Source: Paracoccus marinus (GTDB lineage Bacteria; Pseudomonadota; Alphaproteobacteria; Rhodobacterales; Rhodobacteraceae). Taken from it: DNA of 64,000 bases. A program made the translations under genes and the position numbers. Every line of letters starts with the position of its first letter. Position 1 is the first letter of the stretch. Of the stretch, positions 47,163 to 58,500 are shown piece after piece. The DNA lies in contig NZ_VJYZ01000010.1 of the NCBI RefSeq assembly GCF_007018965.1, positions 124,001 through 188,000 of the forward strand. Reading direction: 5' to 3'. Under the pieces are notes generated by a model that was not told where the DNA came from, made no database searches, and saw nothing but the letters and a program-made list of their open reading frames with translations.

Positions 47163-47441
47163 ATGGCACGTTCTATCTGGAAGGGGCCGTTCGTCGACGC
47201 CTATGTCCTTCGCAAGGCCGAAAAGGCCCGCGAATCCGGCAAGTCGGACGTCATCAAGATCTGGTCGCGTCGTTCGACCATCCTGCCGCAGTTCGTCGGC
47301 CTGACCTTCGCCGTCTACAACGGGCACAAGCACATCCCCGTTGCCGTCAGCGAAGAGATGATCGGCCAGAAGTTCGGTGAATACTCGCCGACCCGGACCT
47401 ATTATGGTCACGCGGCCGACAAGAAAGCGAAGAGGAAGTAA
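47163..47441 (+). CDS. rpsS: 30S ribosomal protein S19
   Basis: 92 residues. [16 protein letters not shown] and the [24 protein letters not shown] block are typical of S19, which contacts 23S rRNA in the intersubunit bridge region through the 30S head with S13. Confidence 0.97.
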   Translation: MARSIWKGPFVDAYVLRKAEKARESGKSDVIKIWSRRSTILPQFVGLTFAVYNGHKHIPVAVSEEMIGQKFGEYSPTRTYYGHAADKKAKRK

Positions 47442-47446
47442 TCCCC

Positions 47447-47929
47447 ATGGGTAAGGAAAACAATCCGCGCCGCGTGGCGGAGAACGAGGCGTTCGCCAAG
47501 ACCAAGATGCTGCGCACCTCGCCGCAGAAGCTGAACCTGGTCGCCGCCATGATCCGCGGCAAGAAGGTGGACAAGGCGCTGGCCGACCTCACCTTCTCGA
47601 AGCGCCGGATCGCGGGCGACGTCAAGAAGTGCCTGCAGTCGGCCATCGCCAACGCCGAGAACAACCACAACCTGGACGTCGACAACCTGGTCGTCGCCGA
47701 GGCGTGGGTCGGCAAGAACATGGTCCTCAAGCGCGGCCGTCCGCGTGCGCGGGGCCGGTTCGGCAAGATCATGAAGCCGTTCTCGGAAATCACCATCAAG
47801 GTGCGGGAGGTCGATCTGGCCGCCGCCGAAGCCGCCAAGAAGGCCGCGAAGCTGCAGAAGCGCACCGCGTCCAGCCGGCAGGCCGAAGCCACCGCCACCC
47901 CTGAAGCCGCCGTCGAGGAGCACGCGTAA
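47447..47929 (+). CDS. rplV: 50S ribosomal protein L22, C-terminally extended
   Basis: 160 residues; the conserved L22 body is about 110-130. The tunnel hairpin sequence [17 protein letters not shown] is intact. The last about 35 residues, rich in Ala/Lys/Glu ([15 protein letters not shown]), are an extension. The stop and the rpsC start share a base (TAATG). Confidence 0.95.
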   Translation: MGKENNPRRVAENEAFAKTKMLRTSPQKLNLVAAMIRGKKVDKALADLTFSKRRIAGDVKKCLQSAIANAENNHNLDVDNLVVAEAWVGKNMVLKRGRPRARGRFGKIMKPFSEITIKVREVDLAAAEAAKKAAKLQKRTASSRQAEATATPEAAVEEHA

Positions 47930-48645
47930 TGGGACAGAAGGTCAACCCCATCGGGATGCGCCTCCAGGTCAACCGCACCTGGGACAGCCGGTGGTATGCA
48001 GACGACAAGGACTACGGCAAGCTGCTGCTCGAGGATCTCAAGATCCGCGAGTTCATCCACGATGACGCCAAGCAGGCCGGCATCAGCCGCGTGATCATCG
48101 AACGCCCGCACAAGAAGGCGCGCGTCACGATCCACGCCGCTCGTCCCGGCGTGATCATCGGCAAGAAAGGCGCCGATATCGAAACCCTGCGCGGCAAGCT
48201 CGCAAAGTTCACCGATAGCGAGCTGCACCTCAACATCGTCGAAGTCCGCAAGCCGGAACTCGACGCCCAGCTGGTGGCGGAATCGATCGCCCAGCAGCTG
48301 GAACGCCGGGTCTCGTTCCGCCGCGCGATGAAACGCTCGGTCCAGAACGCGATGCGGATGGGTGCGCTGGGGATCCGGGTCAACGTCGCCGGCCGTCTGG
48401 GCGGCGCCGAGATCGCGCGGACGGAATGGTACCGCGAGGGCCGGGTGCCGCTGCACACGCTGCGGGCGGACATCGACTATGCGCTGTCGGAAGCCACCAC
48501 CCCTTACGGGATCATCGGCGTGAAGGTCTGGATCTTCAAGGGCGAGATCATGGAACACGACCCGCAGGCCCACGAGCGCCGCGCCGCCTCGGCGCAGGAA
48601 GGCCCGGCCTCGCGTGGTCCGCGCCGCGACCGCGACGCGCGCTAA
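47929..48645 (+). CDS. rpsC: 30S ribosomal protein S3
   Basis: 238 residues. The KH domain core [17 protein letters not shown] and the C-terminal [27 protein letters not shown] block are present. It forms the mRNA entry helicase with S4 and S5. A short basic tail ([10 protein letters not shown]) follows. GAGGAG lies in the rplV end. Confidence 0.97.
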   Translation: MGQKVNPIGMRLQVNRTWDSRWYADDKDYGKLLLEDLKIREFIHDDAKQAGISRVIIERPHKKARVTIHAARPGVIIGKKGADIETLRGKLAKFTDSELHLNIVEVRKPELDAQLVAESIAQQLERRVSFRRAMKRSVQNAMRMGALGIRVNVAGRLGGAEIARTEWYREGRVPLHTLRADIDYALSEATTPYGIIGVKVWIFKGEIMEHDPQAHERRAASAQEGPASRGPRRDRDAR

Positions 48646-48657
48646 GGAGACAGGGAA

Positions 48658-49071
48658 ATGCTGCAACCGAAACGGACCAAGTTCCGCAAACAGCACAAGG
48701 GCCGCATCCACGGCGAGGCGAAGGGCGGGTTCAACCTGAACTTCGGCTCGTTCGCCCTGAAGGCAACCGAGCCGGAGCGGGTCACCGCCCGCCAGATCGA
48801 GGCGGCCCGCCGCGCGATCACCCGGCACATGAAGCGCCAGGGCCGCGTCTGGATCCGGATCTTCCCGGACGTCCCGGTCTCGTCCAAGCCGACCGAGGTG
48901 CGGATGGGCAAGGGCAAGGGCTCGATCGACTTCTGGGCGGCCCGGGTCCACCCCGGCCGGATCATGTTCGAGATCGACGGCGTCAGCGACGACATCGCCC
49001 GCGAGGCGCTCCGCCTCGGCGCGATGAAGCTGCCGGTGCTGACCCGGATCGTGCATCGGGAAGACTGGTAA
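48658..49071 (+). CDS. rplP: 50S ribosomal protein L16
   Basis: 137 residues. [19 protein letters not shown] and [21 protein letters not shown] match L16, which positions A-site tRNA. AAGGAG lies before the ATG. Unusually, an intrinsic terminator follows instead of rpmC. Confidence 0.97.
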   Translation: MLQPKRTKFRKQHKGRIHGEAKGGFNLNFGSFALKATEPERVTARQIEAARRAITRHMKRQGRVWIRIFPDVPVSSKPTEVRMGKGKGSIDFWAARVHPGRIMFEIDGVSDDIAREALRLGAMKLPVLTRIVHREDW

Positions 49072-49096
49072 GGTCTTACGCGAAGTCATTCTACGC

Positions 49097-49126
49097 AAAG
49101 CCCCGCCGGAAACGGCGGGGCTTTTT
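49097..49126 (+). terminator. Intrinsic terminator after rplP
   Basis: AAAGCCCCGCC / GGCGGGGCTTT (49097-49107 and 49114-49124) with loop GGAAAC and T-run to 49126, 25 bases after the rplP stop. It splits the S10 operon. Confidence 0.9.
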
Positions 49127-49182
49127 GCATTGGAACTGGTATGCGGGACGAAGCTACCGTTCATTGTTCTCAGTGTGAAATG

Positions 49183-49458
49183 CTACTCGTACCTATCCAG
49201 AAGTCTCTGACCCGCGTCGGTCCAGCTTGCGAAGCGCACCCCGCCATGCAGCCAAGTCACGAGTCCATGTTCGGCCAATACCTCCAAAGCGAGTTCACCT
49301 GAGCTCATAGCCAGGTTGTCTAGTGCGCCTTCATCGCGTCCCAAGTACTGCTCGGCCATCCAAGCCAAGGCCCTGAGTGCCTTCTGCTCCGCGCTCTCTC
49401 CCTGGAAGGTCTTCCGCTCGGCACCTGCCGCGATCCGCTCATGGGCGTCACCTGTCAT
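49183..49458 (-). CDS. Hypothetical small protein, antisense in the rplP-rpmC gap
   Basis: 91 residues, family not recognised. The N-terminal half is helical (EQKALRALAWMAEQYLG); the C-terminal half, LAMSSGELALEVLAEHGLVTWLHGGVRF, could form a small winged-helix-like unit ending with LLDRYE. There is no signal or membrane segment. It is antisense to the ribosomal genes and noticeably AT-richer, as is the adjacent 49459-49656 spacer, which holds no gene. Position and composition suggest an acquired gene. Confidence 0.55.
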   Translation of the reverse strand: MTGDAHERIAAGAERKTFQGESAEQKALRALAWMAEQYLGRDEGALDNLAMSSGELALEVLAEHGLVTWLHGGVRFASWTDAGQRLLDRYE

Positions 49459-49656
49459 CCCGGTTAGTCATGGATTAACCATACCACGCCAGCGACTGAC
49501 GGCTATGGACTCAAGGTGGACTAAAGTCTTCTTGCTTCTTTCCCCTTGCCACGTTGGCTGAAACCCCGTATGAGCCACGCTTCATCTCGAACTCCACCGG
49601 GAATCAGGGTGGCCCAGGTTTCTGGGGCCCTCCGGTGATGTTGAAAGGAAAACGGC

Positions 49657-49863
49657 ATGAAAGCCGCTGAACTGAACGACAAGACGCCGGAACAGCTGCG
49701 CGAGCAGCTGGTGGCGCTGAAGAAGGAAGCGTTCAACCTGCGCTTCCAGCAGGCGACCGGCCAGCTTGAATCGACCGCCCGCATGCGCGCCGTGCGTCGC
49801 GACGTGGCCCGCGTCAAGACCGTCATGAACCAGAAGGCCGCGTCCGCGGCCGCGACGAACTGA
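49657..49863 (+). CDS. rpmC: 50S ribosomal protein L29
   Basis: 68 residues: [18 protein letters not shown] and [17 protein letters not shown] match L29, a helical protein at the tunnel exit. GGAAAA precedes the ATG. It starts the second part of the split operon, so a promoter within 49459-49656 is likely, though I see none that is clear. Confidence 0.96.
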   Translation: MKAAELNDKTPEQLREQLVALKKEAFNLRFQQATGQLESTARMRAVRRDVARVKTVMNQKAASAAATN

Positions 49864-49875
49864 GGAGCTTGACCC

Positions 49876-50127
49876 ATGCCGAAACGCATCCTGCAAGGCA
49901 AGGTGACCAGCGACAAGAACGAGCAGACCATCACGGTTCTCGTCGAGCGCCGCTTCAAGCATCCGCTGCTGCACAAGACCGTCCGTTCGTCCAAGAAGTA
50001 CCGGGCGCACGACGCACAGAACCAGTTCAAGGTCGGGGACACCGTCCGCATCGTCGAATGCGCGCCGATTTCCAAGACCAAGCGCTGGACCGTCCTGTCC
50101 GACGAGGCGCAGGCCGTTCAGGCCTGA
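49876..50127 (+). CDS. rpsQ: 30S ribosomal protein S17
   Basis: 83 residues: [20 protein letters not shown] and the [19 protein letters not shown] signature of S17, an OB-fold primary 16S-binding protein. GAGGAG precedes the ATG. Confidence 0.96.
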   Translation: MPKRILQGKVTSDKNEQTITVLVERRFKHPLLHKTVRSSKKYRAHDAQNQFKVGDTVRIVECAPISKTKRWTVLSDEAQAVQA

Positions 50128-50153
50128 ACCGCACCAAGACTGATCGAAACCCT

Positions 50154-50178
50154 GGGGCCGGACCTGCATCCGGTCCCC
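50154..50178 (+). promoter_or_regulatory. Hairpin between rpsQ and rplN
   Basis: GGGGCCGGA / TCCGG-T-CCCC, a nine-pair stem with one bulged T, centred 31 bases before rplN. Without a T-run; a processing or regulatory hairpin, possibly at the S10-spc operon border. Confidence 0.45.
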
Positions 50179-50197
50179 AAAGGTCGGGAGAAACCGA

Positions 50198-50566
50198 ATG
50201 ATCCAGATGCAGACCAATCTGGATGTTGCTGACAACTCCGGCGCTCGCCGGGTGCAGTGCATCAAGGTTCTGGGTGGCTCGCACCGTCGCTATGCGTCGG
50301 TCGGCGACATCATCGTCGTTTCCGTCAAGGAAGCCATCCCGCGCGGCCGCGTGAAGAAAGGCGACGTCCGCAAGGCCGTCGTCGTGCGCACCGCCAAGGA
50401 AGTGTCGCGCGAAGATGGCACGTCCATCCGCTTCGACCGCAACGCCGCCGTCATCCTGAACAACCAGGGCGAGCCGGTCGGGACCCGTATCTTCGGGCCG
50501 GTCGTCCGCGAACTGCGCGCGAAGAACTTCATGAAGATCATCTCGCTTGCGCCGGAGGTGCTGTGA
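50198..50566 (+). CDS. rplN: 50S ribosomal protein L14
   Basis: 122 residues: [21 protein letters not shown] and [23 protein letters not shown] match L14, which takes part in a subunit bridge. First gene of the spc operon; its stop shares bases with rplX (TGATG). Confidence 0.97.
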   Translation: MIQMQTNLDVADNSGARRVQCIKVLGGSHRRYASVGDIIVVSVKEAIPRGRVKKGDVRKAVVVRTAKEVSREDGTSIRFDRNAAVILNNQGEPVGTRIFGPVVRELRAKNFMKIISLAPEVL

Positions 50567-50871
50567 TGGCTGCCAAGCTCAAGAAGGGTGATACCGTCGT
50601 CGTGCTCGCGGGCAAGGACAAGGGCAAGACCGGCGAGATCACGCAGGTCATGCCCAAGGACAACAAGGCCGTGGTCGATGGCGTGAACATCGCGCTGCGT
50701 CACACCCGCCAGTCGCAGACCAGCCAGGGCGGCCGCGTTCCCAAGAACATGCCGATCGACCTGTCGAACCTTGCGCTGCTGGACAAGAACGGCAAGGCAA
50801 CCCGCGTCGGCTTCCGCATGGAAGGCGACCAGAAGGTGCGCTTCGCCAAGACCACGGGAGACGTGATCTGA
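50566..50871 (+). CDS. rplX: 50S ribosomal protein L24
   Basis: 101 residues. The KOW motif [20 protein letters not shown] is at the N terminus. It is an early assembly initiator of the 50S. It starts on the rplN stop (after GGAGG) and its own stop shares a base with rplE. Confidence 0.96.
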   Translation: MAAKLKKGDTVVVLAGKDKGKTGEITQVMPKDNKAVVDGVNIALRHTRQSQTSQGGRVPKNMPIDLSNLALLDKNGKATRVGFRMEGDQKVRFAKTTGDVI

Positions 50872-51431
50872 TGCTCGACCAAGCAAGCTACACCCCGCGT
50901 CTGAAGGCCGAGTTCCGCGACCGCGTCCGCGCGGCGATGAAGGAAGAGTTCGGCTACAAGAACGACATGCAGATCCCGCGCCTGGACAAGATCGTCCTGA
51001 ACATGGGCGTCGGCGAAGCGGTCAAGGACACCAAGAAGGTCAAGCAGGCCGCCGAGGAACTGTCCCTGATCGCCGGTCAGAAAGCCGTCATCACCCACGC
51101 CAAGAAGTCGATCGCCGGCTTCCGCGTCCGGGAAGAGATGCCGCTGGGCACCAAGGTGACCCTGCGCGGCGACCGGATGTACGAATTCCTGGACCGCCTG
51201 ATCAACATCGCGCTGCCCCGCGTCCGCGACTTCCGCGGCGTCAAGGGCACGTCCTTCGACGGCCGCGGCAACTACGCCATGGGCCTGAAGGAACAGATCG
51301 TGTTCCCGGAGATCGAGTTCGACAAGGTCGACGAGGTTCTGGGGATGGACATCATCATCGCGACCACGGCCAAGACCGATGCCGAGGCGAAGGCGCTGTT
51401 GAAGCACTTCAACATGCCCTTCAACAGCTGA
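50871..51431 (+). CDS. rplE: 50S ribosomal protein L5
   Basis: 186 residues: [15 protein letters not shown] and [27 protein letters not shown] match L5, which binds 5S rRNA and the P-site tRNA. Coupled to rplX by a one-base overlap. Confidence 0.97.
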   Translation: MLDQASYTPRLKAEFRDRVRAAMKEEFGYKNDMQIPRLDKIVLNMGVGEAVKDTKKVKQAAEELSLIAGQKAVITHAKKSIAGFRVREEMPLGTKVTLRGDRMYEFLDRLINIALPRVRDFRGVKGTSFDGRGNYAMGLKEQIVFPEIEFDKVDEVLGMDIIIATTAKTDAEAKALLKHFNMPFNS

Positions 51432-51450
51432 TCGCGCGAGGAATCTGATA

Positions 51451-51756
51451 ATGGCTAAGAAATCCATGATCGAACGTCAGAAGAAGCGCGAGCGGATGGT
51501 GGCGAAGTTCGCCTCCAAGCGCGCGGCTCTGAACGAAATCATCAACGACCAGGAACGCCCGATGGAAGAGCGGTTCAAGGCGACGCTGTCGCTTGCCGAA
51601 CTGCCGCGCAATTCGTCGGCGACGCGCCTGAACAATCGCTGCGAGCTGACCGGGCGTCCGCGCGCGTATTACCGCAAGCTGCGCCTGTCGCGGATCATGC
51701 TGCGCGAGCTCGGCTCGCAGGGCCAGATCCCCGGCATGGTCAAGTCGAGCTGGTAA
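51451..51756 (+). CDS. rpsN: 30S ribosomal protein S14
   Basis: 101 residues, the long zinc-free form (no CxxC pairs). [21 protein letters not shown] is the S14 signature. It helps assemble the 30S head next to S10 and S3. Confidence 0.96.
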   Translation: MAKKSMIERQKKRERMVAKFASKRAALNEIINDQERPMEERFKATLSLAELPRNSSATRLNNRCELTGRPRAYYRKLRLSRIMLRELGSQGQIPGMVKSSW

Positions 51757-51767
51757 GGGGGTAACAG

Positions 51768-52166
51768 ATGTCGATGAACGATCCGCTCGGCGATATGCTG
51801 ACCCGCATCCGCAACGCGCAGATGCGCGGCAAGTCCACGGTCCGCTCGCCCTCGTCCAAGCTTCGCGGCTGGGTCCTGGACGTGCTGAAGGCCGAGGGCT
51901 ACATCCGCGGCTACGAACAGGTGACGACCGACGCCGGTCACACCGAGCTTGAAATCAGCCTGAAATACTTCGACGGCACCCCCGTGATCCGCGAGCTTGC
52001 CCGCGTGTCCAAGCCGGGTCGTCGGGTCTATGCAGGCGCCAGGGAAATCCCGTCGGTCCGTAACGGCCTCGGCGTTTCCATCGTCTCCACGCCCAAGGGC
52101 GTGATGTCGGACGCAGCGGCTCGCAACGCCAACGTTGGCGGCGAAGTCCTCTGCACCGTGTTCTAA
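51768..52166 (+). CDS. rpsH: 30S ribosomal protein S8
   Basis: 132 residues: [16 protein letters not shown] and the C-terminal [21 protein letters not shown] match S8, which binds 16S helix 21 and represses the spc operon in E. coli. A second ATG two codons on is a possible start. Confidence 0.96.
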   Translation: MSMNDPLGDMLTRIRNAQMRGKSTVRSPSSKLRGWVLDVLKAEGYIRGYEQVTTDAGHTELEISLKYFDGTPVIRELARVSKPGRRVYAGAREIPSVRNGLGVSIVSTPKGVMSDAAARNANVGGEVLCTVF

Positions 52167-52176
52167 GGAGGGCAGG

Positions 52177-52710
52177 ATGTCTCGGATTGGTAAGAAGCCG
52201 GTCGAACTGCCCAAGGGCGTCACGGCCGAAGTGAAGGGTCAGACCGTCGAGGTGAAGGGGCCGAAGGGCACCCGTTCGTTCACCGCGACGGACGATGTCA
52301 CCCTGTCGCTGGACGAAGGCAAGGTCACCGTCACCCCCCGCGGCTCGTCCAAGCGCGCGCGCCAGCAGTGGGGCATGACCCGCTCGATGGTGGAAAACCT
52401 GGCCACCGGCGTCAGCACCGGCTTCCGCAAGGAGCTGGAGATCCAGGGCGTGGGCTACCGTGCGAACATGCAGGGCAAGGTCCTGAAGCTGGCGCTTGGC
52501 TACAGCCACGACGTCAACTTCGAGGCGCCCGAGGGCGTGACGATCACCGCTCCCAAGCAGACGGAGATCGTGGTGGAAGGGATCGACCAGCAGCTGGTCG
52601 GCCAGGTCGCCGCGAACATCCGCGAGTGGCGCAAGCCCGAGCCTTACAAGGGCAAGGGCATCCGCTACAAGGGTGAGCAAGTCTTCCGCAAGGAAGGCAA
52701 GAAGAAGTAA
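52177..52710 (+). CDS. rplF: 50S ribosomal protein L6
   Basis: 177 residues. [15 protein letters not shown] and the C-terminal [23 protein letters not shown] match L6, near the sarcin-ricin loop. The ATG at 52177 follows TAAGGAGGGCAGG, a strong ribosome site that excludes the earlier in-frame ATG. Confidence 0.97.
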   Translation: MSRIGKKPVELPKGVTAEVKGQTVEVKGPKGTRSFTATDDVTLSLDEGKVTVTPRGSSKRARQQWGMTRSMVENLATGVSTGFRKELEIQGVGYRANMQGKVLKLALGYSHDVNFEAPEGVTITAPKQTEIVVEGIDQQLVGQVAANIREWRKPEPYKGKGIRYKGEQVFRKEGKKK

Positions 52711-52721
52711 GGATCACGCAA

Positions 52722-53081
52722 ATGGCACTGAACAAACGAGAGCTGTTCCAGAAGCGCCGTCTGCGCGTCCGGAACAAACTGCGGGCGATGTCCAACGGCC
52801 GTCCCCGCCTGTCCGTCCACCGTTCGTCCAAGAACATCAGCGCGCAGCTGATCGACGACGCGAACGGGATCACGCTGGCTTCGGCCAGCACGCTGGAAAA
52901 GGACCTGGGCTTCGTCGGCAAGAACAACGTCGACGCAGCGGCGAAGATCGGCTCGGCGCTGGCCGAGCGGGCCCGCGCCAAGGGTGTCGAAGAGGTCGTG
53001 TTCGACCGCGGCGGCTTCCTGTTCCACGGCAAGATCAAGGCCCTGGCCGACGCCGCGCGCGAAGGTGGCCTGAAGTTCTGA
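52722..53081 (+). CDS. rplR: 50S ribosomal protein L18
   Basis: 119 residues: [30 protein letters not shown] and [25 protein letters not shown] match L18, which carries 5S rRNA with L5. AAGGA precedes the ATG. A UUCG-capped hairpin follows. Confidence 0.97.
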   Translation: MALNKRELFQKRRLRVRNKLRAMSNGRPRLSVHRSSKNISAQLIDDANGITLASASTLEKDLGFVGKNNVDAAAKIGSALAERARAKGVEEVVFDRGGFLFHGKIKALADAAREGGLKF

Positions 53082-53088
53082 TGACTGC

Positions 53089-53108
53089 GGGTGGCGTTCG
53101 CGCCACCC
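53089..53108 (+). promoter_or_regulatory. UUCG tetraloop hairpin between rplR and rpsE
   Basis: GGGTGGCG-TTCG-CGCCACCC, an eight-pair perfect stem with the exceptionally stable UUCG loop, seven bases after the rplR stop. No T-run, so likely an mRNA stabiliser, processing site or attenuator. Confidence 0.6.
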
Positions 53109-53198
53109 CGATGATCCGGGGGCACGGCCCGTCGCAGGGCGGCCCACCTGGATCGGCACCAACGGCGCCGCCCGTGCGCCAGACATAAGGAATGCCGC

Positions 53199-53813
53199 AT
53201 GGCAGAACGTGAACAACGCCGGGACCGTCGCGACGGTCGCCGTGAAGAGCGTGAAGAAACCCCGGAATTCGCCGACCGCCTGGTCGCGATCAACCGGGTG
53301 TCCAAGACGGTGAAGGGCGGCAAGCGCTTCGGCTTTGCGGCGCTCGTCGTCGTGGGCGACCAGCGCGGCCGCGTCGGCTTCGGCAAGGGCAAGGCCAAGG
53401 AAGTGCCGGAAGCGATTCGCAAAGCGACCGAACAGGCCAAGCGCGGCCTGATCCGCGTGCCGCTGCGCGACGGCCGGACGCTGCACCACGACATCGAGGG
53501 CCGTCACGGCGCCGGCAAGGTCGTGATGCGGACCGCCGTCCCGGGGACCGGCATCATCGCCGGTGGTCCGATGCGCGCCGTGTTCGAGATGCTGGGCGTC
53601 CAGGACGTCGTCGCCAAGTCGATGGGGTCGCAGAACCCCTACAACATGATCCGCGCCACCATCGACGGTCTCAAGGCGGAAGCCTCGCCCCGTTCGGTCG
53701 CGCAGCGTCGCGGCAAGAAGGTCGCCGACATCATGCCGTCGCACGATCGCGCGCCGGAAGCCCAGACGGGCACCGATGCGACGGTGACGTCGGCCGAAGT
53801 GCAGGAGGCCTGA
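53199..53813 (+). CDS. rpsE: 30S ribosomal protein S5, extended at both ends
   Basis: 204 residues, about 35 more than E. coli S5. The core has [33 protein letters not shown] and the [16 protein letters not shown] end. The first about 25 residues are Arg/Glu-rich and the last about 25 are polar. S5 forms part of the mRNA entry and accuracy centre. AAGGA precedes the ATG. Confidence 0.96.
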   Translation: MAEREQRRDRRDGRREEREETPEFADRLVAINRVSKTVKGGKRFGFAALVVVGDQRGRVGFGKGKAKEVPEAIRKATEQAKRGLIRVPLRDGRTLHHDIEGRHGAGKVVMRTAVPGTGIIAGGPMRAVFEMLGVQDVVAKSMGSQNPYNMIRATIDGLKAEASPRSVAQRRGKKVADIMPSHDRAPEAQTGTDATVTSAEVQEA

Positions 53814-53816
53814 TCC

Positions 53817-54002
53817 ATGGGTACCATCGTCGTCAAGCAGATCGGCTCGCCGATCCGCCGCCCCAAGGAACAGCGCGCGACGCTCGCGGGTCTGGGCCTG
53901 AACAAGATGAACCGCACGCGCGAGCTGGAAGACACGCCCGCCGTCCGCGGCATGGTCGCGAAGATCCCGCACCTCGCGGTGATCGTCGAGGTCAGGAACT
54001 GA
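53817..54002 (+). CDS. rpmD: 50S ribosomal protein L30
   Basis: 61 residues: [29 protein letters not shown] is the L30 signature. It lies three bases after rpsE. A terminator follows 40 bases downstream instead of the usual rplO. Confidence 0.96.
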   Translation: MGTIVVKQIGSPIRRPKEQRATLAGLGLNKMNRTRELEDTPAVRGMVAKIPHLAVIVEVRN

Positions 54003-54042
54003 TCCCGGTCGCCTGACCCGGACGTTCCGCAAGGAAACATCG

Positions 54043-54074
54043 AACGCCCCGGCTCGCCGGGGCGTTTCGCTTTT
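54043..54074 (+). terminator. Intrinsic terminator after rpmD
   Basis: AACGCCCCGG / CCGGGGCGTT with loop CTCG and trailing T's (54065-54067 and 54071-54074). It splits the spc operon before rplO. Confidence 0.85.
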
Positions 54075-54117
54075 CAGGTGCCGCCGATCCGGGCGGACCG
54101 GAAGGAAGGGACATCCC

Positions 54118-54525
54118 ATGCGCGCCGTCGTCCACGAACAGTTCGGCGATCCCGCCGATGTCCTGCAACTCTCCGACCGCCCCGACCCGCAGCCCGGCCC
54201 GGGGCAGGTGCGGCTGAAGGTCACGCTGACCCCCATCCACAACCACGACCTGTCCACCGTGCGCGGGCAGTACGGCTATCGGCCCGACCTGCCCGCGATC
54301 GGCGGGTCCGAGGCGGTGGGCCTCATCGAGGCGGTGGGCGAGGGGGTGGATACCGGCATGATCGGCCGCCGTGTCGCCGCGGCGGGGATCCATGGATCTT
54401 GGGCCGAGTATGTGCTTGCCTCTGCCAAAGGGCTGGTGCCGGTGCCCGACGGCGTCCCCGACGAAAGCGCCGCCCAGATGGTGGCCATGCCGTTCAGCGC
54501 GATCAAGGTGCTGTTCCGGCCCTGA
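54118..54525 (+). pseudogene. N-terminal fragment of a quinone-oxidoreductase/zinc-ADH-type protein
   Basis: 135 residues covering only the GroES-like N-terminal domain: MRAVVHEQFGDPADVLQL, IHNHDLSTVRGQYGYRPDLP, IGGSEAVGLIEAVGEGVDTG and EYVLASAKGLVPVPDGV. Full enzymes have about 325 residues; the NAD(P)-binding Rossmann domain that should follow is absent, and the frame stops after AIKVLFRP. No continuation is seen in other frames downstream. A good ribosome site (GGAAGGAAGG) remains, so it may still be translated. Most likely a decayed or truncated gene between the spc terminator and rplO. Confidence 0.75.
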
Positions 54526-54689
54526 CCGGCCGCGCGGGCGCGTTGTCACGCGCCTGACGCACACTTGACGCGCGGGCGCCGGTTCTGTACCGACCCGCGG
54601 GTGGCTTCGCGCCACGACTCACGAACAACGCATGCCGTGTCCGCCCCATCATCGCTTCGGGGGATGTGTCCGGCGATTGGAGAAGCGAC

Positions 54690-55193
54690 ATGAAACTGAA
54701 CGAACTGCGCGACAACGACGGCGCGACCCGCAAGAAGAAGCGCGTCGCGCGCGGCCCGGGTTCGGGCAAGGGCAAGACCGCCGGCCGCGGCATCAAGGGC
54801 CAGACCTCGCGGTCGGGCGTGGCGCTGAACGGCTATGAAGGCGGCCAGATGCCGCTGTACCGCCGCCTGCCCAAGCGCGGCTTCACCAAGCCGAACGCGC
54901 TGAAGTTCGCGGTCGTCAACCTGGGCCAGCTGCAGTCCATGATCGACGCAGGCAAGCTGACCGCCGGCGCTGACCTGACCGAGGACGCGCTGATCGAGGC
55001 CGGCGCCACCAAGCGCAAGCTGGACGGCATCCGGGTGCTGGCCAAGGGCGAGCTGACCTCGGCGCTGAACCTGACCGTCGCGGGCGCGTCCAGGACCGCC
55101 GTCGAGGCGATCGAGCGCGCGGGCGGCAAGATCACGTTGACCCGCCCGGTGCGCGAGCGCGCGGAAACCGGCGCCGAAGTCTCGGCCGAATAA
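54690..55193 (+). CDS. rplO: 50S ribosomal protein L15
   Basis: 167 residues: [22 protein letters not shown] and the [12 protein letters not shown] region match L15, a late 50S assembly protein. The ATG at 54690 follows GGAG; an earlier in-frame GTG would add eight residues. It heads the second part of the split spc operon. A weak promoter (TTGACG, 17 bases, TACCGA) may lie near 54567-54595. Confidence 0.96.
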   Translation: MKLNELRDNDGATRKKKRVARGPGSGKGKTAGRGIKGQTSRSGVALNGYEGGQMPLYRRLPKRGFTKPNALKFAVVNLGQLQSMIDAGKLTAGADLTEDALIEAGATKRKLDGIRVLAKGELTSALNLTVAGASRTAVEAIERAGGKITLTRPVRERAETGAEVSAE

Positions 55194-55241
55194 CCTGTTG
55201 AAGGCGTGCCTGCGCGCCAATAGATAGAAGTCGAGTTTCCA

Positions 55242-55302
55242 AGCGCCGCCGACCGGGAACCGGGCCGGCGGCGCTGACATGACAGCCGACGCGCTGCGTC
55301 GG
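55242..55302 (+). promoter_or_regulatory. Two hairpins before secY
   Basis: AGCGCCGCCG / CGGCGGCGCT (55242-55251, 55266-55275) and CCGACGC / GCGTCGG (55286-55292, 55296-55302) fill the rplO-secY spacer. No T-runs. They could regulate secY translation or process the mRNA. Confidence 0.5.
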
Positions 55303-55322
55303 TCCGCATTCACGAGGGCAGC

Positions 55323-56693
<1,371 letters not shown>

Positions 56694-56763
56694 CCGCCGC
56701 GCAAGGCATCCGCCCGGCGTATTTCGCCGCGCGGCCATTCTGATCCGAAGGGGGGACGACACG

Positions 56764-57501
56764 GTGGCGACGAACATCATCCTGCTGGGGCCGCCCGGCG
56801 CCGGCAAAGGCACGCAGGCGCACCGGCTGGTCAACGATCGGGGGCTCGTCCAGCTGTCCACCGGCGACATGCTGCGCGAGGCGCGGACCTCGGGCACCGA
56901 GATGGGGCGCGTGGTCGCCGACGTGATGGACCGCGGCCACCTGGTCACGGACGAGATCGTGATCGGCCTGATCCGCGAGAAGCTGGAAGGCGGCGCGGGC
57001 GCGGGTTTCATCTTCGACGGTTTCCCGCGCACGCTGCAGCAGGCTGACGCGCTTGAGGATCTGCTGTCCGGCATGGGTCAAAGGATCAACGCCGTGATCG
57101 AGATGCAGGTTGACGACGCAGCGCTGGTGGACCGCATCAGCGGCCGCTTCACCTGCGGCAGCTGCGGCGAGGTCTATCACGACCTGACCCGCCCGACCGA
57201 ACGCGCCGGGGTCTGCGACGTCTGCGGGTCAAGCGACCTGCGCCGCCGTGCCGACGACAACGCCGAAAGCCTGAAGACGCGGCTGCTGGAATATTACAAG
57301 AAGACGTCGCCGCTGATCGGTTATTACTATGCCAAGGGAAAGCTGCGCCCGGTGAACGGTCTTGCCGCCGTGGCGGACGTCGCGGCGCAGATCGCGGGGT
57401 ATCTGCCGGCGGTTGGCGGAGCCGACGGACAGGACGGCGACCGCACCCGTGAAGCGTTGACAGCGGGTGACAGTTCCACTACGGCACAGTCTCTCGTTTG
57501 A
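56764..57501 (+). CDS. adk: Adenylate kinase (zinc-cysteine LID type), C-terminally extended
   Basis: 245 residues from a GTG start after GGGGGG-rich AAGG. P-loop [19 protein letters not shown] and a LID domain with two cysteine pairs ([18 protein letters not shown]) that bind a structural metal. It keeps ATP, ADP and AMP in balance. The usual protein ends near GYLPAV; here about 29 polar residues follow. Placement in the spc operon after secY is standard. Confidence 0.95.
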   Translation: MATNIILLGPPGAGKGTQAHRLVNDRGLVQLSTGDMLREARTSGTEMGRVVADVMDRGHLVTDEIVIGLIREKLEGGAGAGFIFDGFPRTLQQADALEDLLSGMGQRINAVIEMQVDDAALVDRISGRFTCGSCGEVYHDLTRPTERAGVCDVCGSSDLRRRADDNAESLKTRLLEYYKKTSPLIGYYYAKGKLRPVNGLAAVADVAAQIAGYLPAVGGADGQDGDRTREALTAGDSSTTAQSLV

Positions 57502-57530
57502 GAATCGGCCGATGGGCTGATCGAATCGGG

Positions 57531-57553
57531 CCCGAAGGCACGCCTTCGGGTCT
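57531..57553 (+). terminator. Hairpin after adk
   Basis: CCCGAAGG / CCTTCGGG with loop CACG, then TCTTTGG. The T-run is short and interrupted, so termination would be partial. Confidence 0.5.
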
Positions 57554-57608
57554 TTGGTTGTGAAAAAAGGTTCCGGCACGACGGAACCGCAACGATAAGG
57601 AAAAACGC

Positions 57609-57977
57609 GTGGCTCGTATTGCTGGCGTCAACATTCCGACTGGGAAACGTGTTCCCATCGCACTGACCTACATTCACGGCATCGGCTCGATGTATGCCGA
57701 CCAGATCGTCCAGGCCGTGGGGATCGACCCCGCGCGCCGCGTGAACGACCTGTCGGACGCCGAGGTTCTGGCGATCCGCGAATACATCGACGCGAACCTG
57801 ACCGTCGAGGGCGACCTGCGCCGCGAAAACCAGATGAACATCAAGCGCCTGATGGACCTGGGTTCGTATCGCGGCCTGCGCCACCGTCGCGGCCTTCCCG
57901 TGCGCGGCCAGCGCACCCACACCAACGCCCGCACCCGCAAGGGCCCGGCGAAGCCCATCGCCGGCAAGAAGAAGTAA
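57609..57977 (+). CDS. rpsM: 30S ribosomal protein S13
   Basis: 122 residues from a GTG start after [31 protein letters not shown] and the C-terminal [19 protein letters not shown] match S13, which contacts the P-site tRNA and 50S bridges. First gene of the alpha operon; infA and rpmJ are absent here, as is normal for the class. Confidence 0.97.
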   Translation: MARIAGVNIPTGKRVPIALTYIHGIGSMYADQIVQAVGIDPARRVNDLSDAEVLAIREYIDANLTVEGDLRRENQMNIKRLMDLGSYRGLRHRRGLPVRGQRTHTNARTRKGPAKPIAGKKK

Positions 57978-57992
57978 GGAGGGTTCGGGACA

Positions 57993-58382
57993 ATGGCACG
58001 CGACAAGACGCGCATGAAGCGCAAGGAACGCAAGAACATCGCCACGGGCGTGGCGCATGTGAACAGCTCGTTCAACAACACCAAGATCCTGATCTCGGAC
58101 GTGCAGGGCAACGCGATCTCGTGGTCGTCGGCCGGCACCATGGGCTTCAAGGGTTCGCGCAAATCGACCCCTTACGCCGCCCAGATGGCCGCCGAAGATG
58201 CCGGCAAGAAGGCGCAGGAACACGGCGTCCGCACGCTTGAAGTCGAGGTGCAGGGCCCCGGTTCGGGCCGCGAGTCGGCGCTGCGCGCGCTGGCCGCCGT
58301 CGGCTTCAACATCACCGCGATCCGCGACGTGACCCCGATCGCGCATAACGGCGTTCGCCCGCCCAAGCGCCGGCGCGTCTGA
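57993..58382 (+). CDS. rpsK: 30S ribosomal protein S11
   Basis: 129 residues: [22 protein letters not shown] and the C-terminal [19 protein letters not shown] match S11 on the 30S platform. AAGGAGG precedes the ATG. Confidence 0.97.
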   Translation: MARDKTRMKRKERKNIATGVAHVNSSFNNTKILISDVQGNAISWSSAGTMGFKGSRKSTPYAAQMAAEDAGKKAQEHGVRTLEVEVQGPGSGRESALRALAAVGFNITAIRDVTPIAHNGVRPPKRRRV

Positions 58383-58398
58383 CCCGACGACACTTTCG

Positions 58399-58428
58399 CC
58401 GGCCCGCGTCATTTCCGGCGCGGGCCGG
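58399..58428 (+). terminator. Hairpin between rpsK and rpoA
   Basis: CCGGCCCGCG / CGCGGGCCGG, a perfect ten-pair stem with a ten-base loop, then TCGTTCGCATTTTAC. The T's start 10 bases after the stem, so an attenuator or processing hairpin is more likely than a full terminator. Confidence 0.5.
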
Positions 58429-58500
58429 TCGTTCGCATTTTACCTCGGGCGTTCGCGGCGGCTTGGACATGGCGCCGGGAACTGGAATGGAGGCAATCGC

